This document shows positions 6,129 through 11,370 of a stretch of 13,131 nt of DNA, piece after piece (positions within the stretch are counted from its first letter, which is position 1; every line of letters begins with the position of its first letter). Position numbers and translations under genes: made by a program. Under the pieces are notes generated by a model. That model saw nothing but the letters and a program-made list of their open reading frames with translations, was not told the origin of the DNA and ran no database searches. Source of the DNA: CAYHGV01 sp964356135 (GTDB lineage: Bacteria; Hydrothermota; Tepidihabitantia; CAYHGV01); assembly GCA_964356135.1 (NCBI GenBank), contig CAYHGV010000084.1, positions 1 through 13,131 of the forward strand, in the 5' to 3' direction.

Positions 6129-6935
6129 GGTGAGCGCATCCTGCTCAATCGAGATCGGAAAGGTCATCGGCTGGGGCAGCATCGGACCAGAAACCTCGCC
6201 GTTCCCCTTAATCGACGAGCGCTGGTTATACGAAATCAACATTCCCTCTTTGACCGCAAAATAGATTTCACCCGTACCGGTGCCCTGAAGGTCCATTGTG
6301 ACCTTTCCCCCGCCTTGCTCAACGTTTCGTTTCATCTTGACCTCATTCTCCACCGCGATTTTGGCGCAGTCAAAACTTGCGTACTTCTCGAACTTGACGA
6401 GCGTATAGCGACTGGTCGTAGTCTGGCTTTCATCCGCAGCTTTCTTCTCCCAGCGGTCTCCAATCTTAATCGGATAGCCAGGGAGAAAACTCAAAAACTC
6501 TCCGTACTGTTTTGCCAGGTCTCCACCCCCTTCACCAAAAAGCTTGACATCTTCCAAACCTTTCGATTCAACCACTTTGCCCGAACGGTTCATCTTTATT
6601 GACCAGGTTTTACCCTTGAGGACATCCGGGGTGGGCACCGGAGCCAGCTGTCCGTTCACCCGATTCTCAATCGCCACCGTGTCGATCTTAATCGACAAAA
6701 CAATCAGACTGTCCGCGGCGACCACCGACTGGTTGGTACGGAGATAGATTTTAGTCGCAGTTTCCTGAACCCCTTCGCCGATTACCATCGTCGTCTTGAT
6801 ATTGGTCGTACTCTCATAACCGAGGTTTTGACCGGCGCTCAGGTTATAGGTGAACAGGGTCTCTTTTTTCACAACACCCGGAGCACAACCGAGAATAAAC
6901 GCAAAGCCGAAAAACAATTTTACGATAGTACGCAT
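6114..6935 (-). CDS. Predicted lipoprotein, DUF6263-like
   Basis: The start is ATG 6933-6935, not the longer reading from 6968, because AAGGAGG (6940-6946) lies 4 bases upstream and MRTIVKLFFGFAFILGC is a lipoprotein signal with Cys17 as the acylation site. The 273-residue product has a long beta-rich body. It includes a Y-x-x-L-S-x-G start (YNLSAGQNLGYE), a central WSIKMNRSGKVVES strand pair, FLPGYPIKIGDRWEKK, and a late TGTGEIYFAVKEGMLISYN. This order resembles DUF6263-type envelope proteins of unknown function; that match is from memory of the pattern and is tentative. No promoter is seen between it and the 7012-7395 gene 76 bases upstream, so the two are probably co-transcribed. Its last five codons lie within the 48-bp repeat array. 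Confidence 0.8.
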   Translation of the reverse strand: MRTIVKLFFGFAFILGCAPGVVKKETLFTYNLSAGQNLGYESTTNIKTTMVIGEGVQETATKIYLRTNQSVVAADSLIVLSIKIDTVAIENRVNGQLAPVPTPDVLKGKTWSIKMNRSGKVVESKGLEDVKLFGEGGGDLAKQYGEFLSFLPGYPIKIGDRWEKKAADESQTTTSRYTLVKFEKYASFDCAKIAVENEVKMKRNVEQGGGKVTMDLQGTGTGEIYFAVKEGMLISYNQRSSIKGNGEVSGPMLPQPMTFPISIEQDALTILVH

Positions 6936-6939
6936 ACTG

Positions 6940-6946
6940 CCTCCTT
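6940..6946 (-). promoter_or_regulatory. Shine-Dalgarno deciding the 6935 start
   Basis: AAGGAGG on the minus strand with a 4-base spacer to the ATG at 6935. The alternative in-frame ATG at 6968 has no such site, and using it would bury the lipoprotein signal. Confidence 0.85.
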
Positions 6947-7011
6947 GGATAAACGAATGAGCGAACAATGGCGAATCGGGCGCCGGTGAATGATGGTCTT
7001 ACCGAACCCGC

Positions 7012-7395
7012 TCATCGCCGCTTCTTGTTAAATTTCAAAGTCGAGGAACCGACCGTTACCAGCACCGAGTCGCTGCCGACATTGCCATAACCGTCTTCGG
7101 CTTCGACCCGAATCCGGTGCTGACTACCGACAGTAAGGTTTTGCGTATTCCAGAGCACGGAATAGGGCGGCGGGGCGGTCGAATCACTGCCCACCAGCAT
7201 TCCATCAACCAGGAAATTTACGACCCGGATGACATCCGACTCATCGGTGGCGGTTGCCGAAATTTCGACCGTGCCCCTTGGAACGGTGCTGTTATCCGAC
7301 GGGTCGACGATTACCACCAGCGGCGGGTCGGTATCGAGTAGCCCCGGGCAACTCACCACCACGAGAAAAAGTATCACCCCCGCAAGTCGCTTCAT
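7012..7395 (-). CDS. Lipoprotein with a single bacterial Ig-like (Big_7-type) domain
   Basis: The 127-residue product begins MKRLAGVILFLVVVSC, a lipoprotein signal with Cys16 after VVS. Residues about 22-116 match the Ig-like pattern seen in Big_7-type domains: PPLVVIVDPSDNSTV, a G-x-V-x-I-x-A-x-A-x-D strand (GTVEISATATDES), V-x-x-V-x-F-x-V-D-G, PPYSVLWNT, and RIRVEAEDGYGNVGSDSVLV. A short basic tail (NKKRR) closes it. Such domains act as structural or binding modules on the cell surface. There is no Shine-Dalgarno before the ATG and no clear promoter. Its downstream neighbour is the lipoprotein at 6114-6935, probably in the same transcript. Confidence 0.8.
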   Translation of the reverse strand: MKRLAGVILFLVVVSCPGLLDTDPPLVVIVDPSDNSTVPRGTVEISATATDESDVIRVVNFLVDGMLVGSDSTAPPPYSVLWNTQNLTVGSQHRIRVEAEDGYGNVGSDSVLVTVGSSTLKFNKKRR

Positions 7396-7519
7396 CGCAT
7401 TTCAGAGGTCATTGATCGTACGACAATACTAACCAGAATGCTGAAACTATTCACCGTGCATCTCCACAGAAAACAATACCCATAAAAATCGCTCTGTCAA
7501 CCTCATATAAGAAACGTAA

Positions 7520-7813
7520 CTAACGCTTCTGTTTCCACTCCCGCTTTTTCGCCCGCAGCTGTCCTTCAAGCCGCTCTATCCGTTTTACCAACAGCTTAAT
7601 CTCAGCATTTTTATAGATATCCTGCCGTTTTTTTGCCTCGAGGATATGATAGGTCAACCCGCCCAATTCGGCAAAGGTCTTTTCTAATGCTCGATTCAGG
7701 TTGAGCATTGCTATTTTTAGTTTCCCTTTGCGGGTCAAGTCCTCCGCTTCGCGAATTGCGGTTTTCGTAGCATCGGTAAGCCAGTTTTTTACATCGTTCC
7801 AGAGTAGTGCCAT
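7520..7813 (-). CDS. Short coiled-coil protein, function unknown
   Basis: The 97-residue product has no signal peptide and is the only clearly cytoplasmic-looking protein in the window. An amphipathic N-terminus (MALLWNDVKNWLTDATKTAI) precedes two long charged helices. The second (about residues 68-97, KNAEIKLLVKRIERLEGQL) has heptad-like leucine and isoleucine spacing and ends very basic (RAKKREWKQKR). The layout resembles small helical proteins with an N-terminal helix, an EDLTRKGKLKI-like segment and a terminal coiled coil found across many bacteria, without assigned function. GAGGAGG (7820-7826) lies 6 bases upstream of the ATG. The 7834-7963 repeat element begins 8 bases before that site, so any promoter must lie in or beyond it. 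Confidence 0.75.
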   Translation of the reverse strand: MALLWNDVKNWLTDATKTAIREAEDLTRKGKLKIAMLNLNRALEKTFAELGGLTYHILEAKKRQDIYKNAEIKLLVKRIERLEGQLRAKKREWKQKR

Positions 7814-7833
7814 TCTAAGCCTCCTCGTTTAGA

Positions 7834-7963
7834 TAGTGTAGTGTTTCCACCATTTCTTTAGAATAAAAGGCCTATACTATTTACCTTAAGCTGATAATAT
7901 TCCCATAAGCACATATCGAATATAATAAGGTAAATGTAAAAGTATTTTAAAAACACTACACTA
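7834..7963. mobile_element. MITE-like element with 13-bp perfect terminal inverted repeats
   Basis: TAGTGTAGTGTTT (7834-7846) and its exact complement AAACACTACACTA (7951-7963) bound a 130-bp AT-rich segment with no ORF. Inside is a second inverted pair, TTTACCTTA (about 7879-7887) and TAAGGTAAA (7926-7934). The end sequence matches the start of the insert found within 5637-5756. Non-autonomous transposable element or regulatory hairpin are both possible; no target duplication is evident. Confidence 0.65.
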
Positions 7964-8043
7964 GCTATACCGGCAGTTCTGCCGTTTGTCAACCCTCGCC
8001 CGACCCGACGGTTTTTGCGCCGAGACCCCAAATCAGCATCGTC

Positions 8044-8080
8044 AAAAAAAAATAGCCTTCCGGGTAAAGCCCGGAAGGCT
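8044..8080 (-). terminator. Rho-independent terminator of the 8109-9089 gene
   Basis: AGCCTTCCGGG (8054-8064) and CCCGGAAGGCT (8070-8080) form a perfect 11-bp stem with a 5-base loop. On the minus strand it is followed by an almost unbroken T run (8044-8052). It starts 28 bases past the stop codon. Confidence 0.92.
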
Positions 8081-8108
8081 TTGTGAAATCGAAAAAATTT
8101 ATTTGCGG

Positions 8109-9089
8109 TTACCGCGCGAGCACTGCCTTTTTAACGACCGAAGAACCACCGGCGGTCAGCCGACAGAAGTAAGCGCCGTCCGGCACCATCGTCCCGGTGT
8201 GGTCGGTTCCATTCCAGACGCTGGAGTGCGAACCGGCTTCCTGTTTTTGGGAGACAAGCGTCGTGATGGTGCGGCCGGAGACATCAAAAACATCCAATGA
8301 AACCAAACCAGAATGAGGCAGGGTGTAGTGTAGGTCGACCTCGCTGCGGGATACCGAACCGTTCAGTTCCAGGGCAAGCGGTGTAGCGGTCGGAGCAGGT
8401 TTCTCGGCAACAGGTTCTCCTGGGGTATAATTGACGAGAGTTACGATCAGTAATTCTCCCGGACTGTCGGTAAATACCTGGTCCCAACTATACCATTGGA
8501 TCTCGCGGACGAAACTCTGGCCCCTCCAGTAATCGGGCGTAAAGCAGAGGGTCGGTGAGCCGGTGGTATCGCTTTTCTTCACCGCAACCCAGAACGTCCC
8601 GCTGTTGATTTGAATCGAGTCGGGTAAATCAAGGAAGGTAGGACCGGGCTGGTCGGAAGAAGTGTTTTTGAGCGCGGTCAATTCTTCGGATTCAAATAAT
8701 TTGGTTTCGCCGTCATCGGCAAAAATAAGGAACTTAAATTTATCGGCATCCCAGGGCCAACCGGGGTCGGGAATCTCGAAGAACAGAGCCCCGACCTGCT
8801 TAATCCAAAGAGGATAGCTCACTTGGTAACCGAGGGCGTCGCTAAAATCGTGCGGTTTGAACTGGGTGGCGACCAAATAAGTATCAGGCGGATTGAATTT
8901 GAAAATGGTTACGTTCAATGACTGGTCGAGGGGAAAATAGGCGAGCATCCATTCGTCGAGGGTGTTGAACTGGAGATTCGTTTCGCTCGTGAGAGGAGTG
9001 GCTGAAAGCAGAGTTTGAGGAGGTGCAGCGGCAACAACCATCGCACCGCCCAGAACCAACATGCATATTACTAATATCGTTTTCGGCAT
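8109..9089 (-). CDS. Secreted protein with FlgD-like C-terminal domain
   Basis: The start is ATG at 9087-9089: AAGGAGG lies at 9094-9100 and the signal peptide MPKTILVICMLVLGGAMVVAAA begins there. The longer in-frame reading from 9275 crosses promoter and repeat sequence. Of 326 residues, about 23-221 form a domain I do not recognise, beta-rich and full of W, F, P and D (DPGWPWDADKFKFLIFADDG, FTPDYWRGQSFVREIQWYSW). In related candidate-phylum proteins such W/Y-rich regions are extracellular sandwich domains; that is inference. A Pro/Ala-rich linker (about 222-237) leads to the C-terminal domain (238-326: LVSLDVFDVSGRTITTLVS, SVWNGTDHTG, DGAYFCRL), the same type as at 2209-3675 and 9345-11033. 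It has its own promoter and terminator. Confidence 0.85.
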   Translation of the reverse strand: MPKTILVICMLVLGGAMVVAAAPPQTLLSATPLTSETNLQFNTLDEWMLAYFPLDQSLNVTIFKFNPPDTYLVATQFKPHDFSDALGYQVSYPLWIKQVGALFFEIPDPGWPWDADKFKFLIFADDGETKLFESEELTALKNTSSDQPGPTFLDLPDSIQINSGTFWVAVKKSDTTGSPTLCFTPDYWRGQSFVREIQWYSWDQVFTDSPGELLIVTLVNYTPGEPVAEKPAPTATPLALELNGSVSRSEVDLHYTLPHSGLVSLDVFDVSGRTITTLVSQKQEAGSHSSVWNGTDHTGTMVPDGAYFCRLTAGGSSVVKKAVLAR

Positions 9090-9093
9090 TAAG

Positions 9094-9100
9094 CCTCCTT
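9094..9100 (-). promoter_or_regulatory. Shine-Dalgarno deciding the 9089 start
   Basis: AAGGAGG on the minus strand, 4 bases before the ATG at 9089. With the promoter at 9109-9137 it excludes the upstream in-frame start at 9275. Confidence 0.88.
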
Positions 9101-9108
9101 TTTGATCA

Positions 9109-9137
9109 ATCATATACGAGGTTTTTCGTTTTGTCAA
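9109..9137 (-). promoter_or_regulatory. Sigma-70-type promoter of the 8109-9089 gene
   Basis: On the minus strand TTGACA (9132-9137), a 17-base spacer and TATGAT (9109-9114). The implied transcription start is only a few bases upstream of the AAGGAGG, giving a very short leader. Confidence 0.75.
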
Positions 9138-9162
9138 GACCGGAATGGAAGAGAACCCGAAT

Positions 9163-9292
9163 AATTTTAACCACAAAGTGCACAAAGAACACAAAGGAAA
9201 AGATTTGAAAAATTGATGAATTATAAGATTTCCTTGTTTATGGTGATGTCGCTTCGCTCCATCTATGCTGCGCATTTCTTTGTGGTAAAATT
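9163..9292. repeat. CACAAAG-type intergenic repeat with inverted ends
   Basis: AATTTTAACCACAAAG (9163-9178) continues as GTGCACAAAGAACACAAAGG and is mirrored about 100 bases later by CTTTGTGGTAAAATT (9278-9292). The arms differ by one base. The middle contains TCGCTTCGCTCC and no ORF. It is the same family as 4964-5039 and lies upstream of the 9109-9137 promoter. Confidence 0.7.
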
Positions 9293-9344
9293 TAGTTTTT
9301 CAAAATTCTCAATGTAGTTACCTGACCATGAAAAGGCAAGTTTC

Positions 9345-11033
9345 CTAACGGACGATGATAAACTTCTCTTGTGCTGTTTTCCTGCCGCCGGCAAGGGTCG
9401 CGAAATAGATACCGGCGGGAAGCCTCTGCCCCTGTTCATTACAGCAGTTCCAGAAAATATACTGCGGTCCTCGGTTCATCGGTAAGGAAAAACTTTTCAC
9501 TATTGTTCCGACCACATCAAAAATGTTTAACCGTAATCGCCGGGCAGCAACCGCTTCCTCGGGCAGCGTAATCTGGATGCGAACCTGCCCGCGGGCAGGA
9601 TTGGGATAGACCTGGAGCAATCGCGGCGCGGGGCAGACCACGACCGTCTTTTCTTCAACCGCGGTTGACGTATTTGAGAACAGGTGATTCCCTGCATTAT
9701 TAACCCAGTTGGTTACGCCCAGGTCAGGGTGCTGGGAATAGCTATAGCGTATCTCGACATTGTCATCTCCCTTTGCCGGAACATGTTTGAGTGAAACCCA
9801 GCCGGTGAGCGGGTCGTAGCTAAAATCCGATAACGGCACCGCCGAGCCATCGACTTTAACCCCCTCGAAGGACTGGATCGGCTGGTGTTCACAATAAAAG
9901 AGTTTCCGAGCTCCGTCGCCGCTTTTGTATTCGCTGACGGTCGATAAAAATTTATTTCGGACGTCATTCCACATTATCATTTCGCTGACGAGATTGAAAC
10001 CTCCATCCCAGGACCAGGCCGGAGTGGTATCGATCACTCCCGACTTATTTTCAAAGACCGAAAGCGGTTCCCACCAGCCGCCGGCAGCCAGGTCGAGCCA
10101 GCCGTCGCCATTCGGGTCGCCCCACTCGACGCACGAACAATAGTCGGTTCCGCCTAACAGCGTAAATGCGGGATGAGTTTCGAGACTGCCGCCGAAATTT
10201 CTAAAGACCTCAACCTGACTTGCATCTCCGCTCAACTGTCCATTGCTCGCAACCGCAATATCTTTGAACCCGTCACGGTTGTAATCGCCGACTGCAATCC
10301 TCAAAATCCAACCCGGTCGGTTTGTCGTCCAGGATGCGGTGCGCTCAAGAATGCCGTTGCTGTTTTTAAAAACCGCCAACTTTCTACGATAACCGACAAC
10401 CAGGTCAAGAAAACCGTCGTTATCCAGATCAACCCAGCGGCAGGCATCACTGGGAGCAGAATCGAGCGATGTCCAAAAAGGGGTCGTCTCAAAAATACCG
10501 CCATTGTTTCGATACACCCTGACCGGTGAACCGAGATTCGAATACGCATCGCCGGCAGCAACTGCCAGGTCGAGGTCTCCATCCAGGTCAACATCGCCCA
10601 AAGCACAGTCAAAGGAGTTATACTCGTCAGTCGAAGTCCAGGTCGCAGTCGAACCCAAGCCTGTGCCGGTGTTAAAATATATCCGCGCCGCTCCCTGATT
10701 GTCCGAACCATATCCCAGATACGATACTGCCATATCCAATTTCCCGTCATTATTGCAGTCGCCAATATAAATATGTGAAAAATACCCGGTTTCTTGAGAG
10801 CGCCAGGAGGCAACGGTTTCCAGTGTTCCTCCGTTATTCAGGTAGAGTGCATTGGTGTTCGAGCCCATATCATTGCCGTTACCGGTGCAGAAATCGACCC
10901 AGCCGTCGCCGGTCATATCGAAGAGCGCTCCACCGGTCGAATAGTCGTTGTCGGTTGAAGTCCAGACGGGCTCTGCGGACAAAGGAATACCCGCCCGAAC
11001 CGAACCGGCGAAAAGGAAAACCAAAAAAACCAT
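9345..11033 (-). CDS. Secreted FG-GAP/VCBS beta-propeller protein with FlgD-like C-terminal domain
   Basis: The 562-residue product starts with a signal peptide (MVFLVFLFAGSVRA) that is short and lacks basic residues at its beginning. Six FG-GAP/VCBS repeats carry calcium-loop motifs D-x-[DNT]-x-D-G-x-x-D at about residues 39, 92, 147, 202, 250 and 306 (for example DVDLDGDLD and DLDNDGFLD), spaced 48-56 residues. A seventh repeat at about 335-385 has lost the loop, which fits an integrin-alpha-like seven-bladed propeller. Residues 386-450 form a further beta domain. Residues 474-562 form the sorting-type domain (VYPNPARG, LNIFDVVGTIVKSF, LPAGIYFATL). No Shine-Dalgarno is present: a stop codon lies in frame 4 codons before the ATG and the -10 box ends 6 bases before it, so the mRNA is probably leaderless. 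It likely binds surface ligands or carbohydrate with bound calcium (inferred from family). Confidence 0.88.
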   Translation of the reverse strand: MVFLVFLFAGSVRAGIPLSAEPVWTSTDNDYSTGGALFDMTGDGWVDFCTGNGNDMGSNTNALYLNNGGTLETVASWRSQETGYFSHIYIGDCNNDGKLDMAVSYLGYGSDNQGAARIYFNTGTGLGSTATWTSTDEYNSFDCALGDVDLDGDLDLAVAAGDAYSNLGSPVRVYRNNGGIFETTPFWTSLDSAPSDACRWVDLDNDGFLDLVVGYRRKLAVFKNSNGILERTASWTTNRPGWILRIAVGDYNRDGFKDIAVASNGQLSGDASQVEVFRNFGGSLETHPAFTLLGGTDYCSCVEWGDPNGDGWLDLAAGGWWEPLSVFENKSGVIDTTPAWSWDGGFNLVSEMIMWNDVRNKFLSTVSEYKSGDGARKLFYCEHQPIQSFEGVKVDGSAVPLSDFSYDPLTGWVSLKHVPAKGDDNVEIRYSYSQHPDLGVTNWVNNAGNHLFSNTSTAVEEKTVVVCPAPRLLQVYPNPARGQVRIQITLPEEAVAARRLRLNIFDVVGTIVKSFSLPMNRGPQYIFWNCCNEQGQRLPAGIYFATLAGGRKTAQEKFIIVR

Positions 11034-11039
11034 CGACGG

Positions 11040-11068
11040 ATTTTACTGCCGAGTCCGAAGCACGTCAA
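11040..11068 (-). promoter_or_regulatory. Sigma-70-type promoter placing transcription start at the ATG (leaderless)
   Basis: On the minus strand TTGACG (11063-11068), a 17-base spacer and TAAAAT (11040-11045), then six bases (CCGTCG) and the ATG at 11033. The spacing is identical to that at 2174-2209. Confidence 0.72.
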
Positions 11069-11113
11069 CGGTCGGTTGATGAGGTTACTGGGGTTTCCCG
11101 ATTTTTCCAAAAA

Positions 11114-11170
11114 TGTAGTGCGATCCTTCAGGATCGCCTGTTTTTAGCGGGGCTAAAGCCCCGCACTACA
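11114..11170. repeat. 57-bp double-hairpin element with TGTAGTGC/GCACTACA ends
   Basis: Terminal inverted repeats TGTAGTGC (11114-11121) and GCACTACA (11163-11170) enclose two perfect hairpins: GCGATCC-TTCA-GGATCGC and GCGGGGC-TAAA-GCCCCGC. The second hairpin with its ACTACA end recurs at 5732-5756. The element lies between two divergent promoters. Confidence 0.8.
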
Positions 11171-11225
11171 AATAATTGTGTTCTTGCTCTCGACTCTCAT
11201 TTTGGGCAACCAGAAGAGTTTACGG

Positions 11226-11254
11226 TTGACGAAAATTAAAAGAAAGAATATACT
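11226..11254 (+). promoter_or_regulatory. Sigma-70-type promoter for the leader ORF and repeat protein
   Basis: TTGACG (11226-11231), a 17-base spacer and TATACT (11249-11254). The ATG of the leader ORF follows after eight bases, so the transcript would have almost no 5' untranslated region. Confidence 0.7.
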
Positions 11255-11262
11255 TGGCTCCT

Positions 11263-11370
11263 ATGGCGGATTCAAAAGCATTTCCTAAAACCAGCGCAAA
11301 AAAATTCGGCGTGTCACTGAAAGAGTACCGGCTGCCCTGCCCGATGTTCGAAAAAATGGTCGTTCGATGA
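11263..11370 (+). CDS. 35-residue leader ORF overlapping the next gene by ATGA
   Basis: The ORF opens with ATG at 11263, eight bases after the -10 box, and closes with a TGA (11368-11370) that overlaps the ATG of the next gene (11367-11369). The peptide begins MADSKAFPKTSAKKFGVSLK and ends FEKMVVR. It is basic, with no signal peptide or recognised motif. The start of the downstream gene has no Shine-Dalgarno, so translation of this ORF followed by re-initiation at ATGA is the simplest way for ribosomes to reach it. It may be a leader peptide or the remnant of a truncated gene. It is not an amino-acid attenuator by composition, since no run of one residue is present. Confidence 0.55.
   Translation: MADSKAFPKTSAKKFGVSLKEYRLPCPMFEKMVVR

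Noticed and set aside
5812..6148. Open frames spanning the second gap, including a 16-residue repeated peptide
   Set aside because: These are translations of the 48-bp palindromic repeat across undetermined bases, with no start signals.
6936..6968. Extended N-terminus of the lipoprotein to 6968
   Set aside because: The Shine-Dalgarno and lipoprotein signal place the start at 6935.
9090..9275. Extended N-terminus of the 8109-9089 protein to 9275
   Set aside because: The extension reads through the promoter and a CACAAAG repeat. AAGGAGG and a signal peptide mark the start at 9089.
10301..10813. 170-residue open frame on the minus strand within the FG-GAP gene
   Set aside because: It is a shifted-frame shadow of the repeat-coding sequence, with no start signal.
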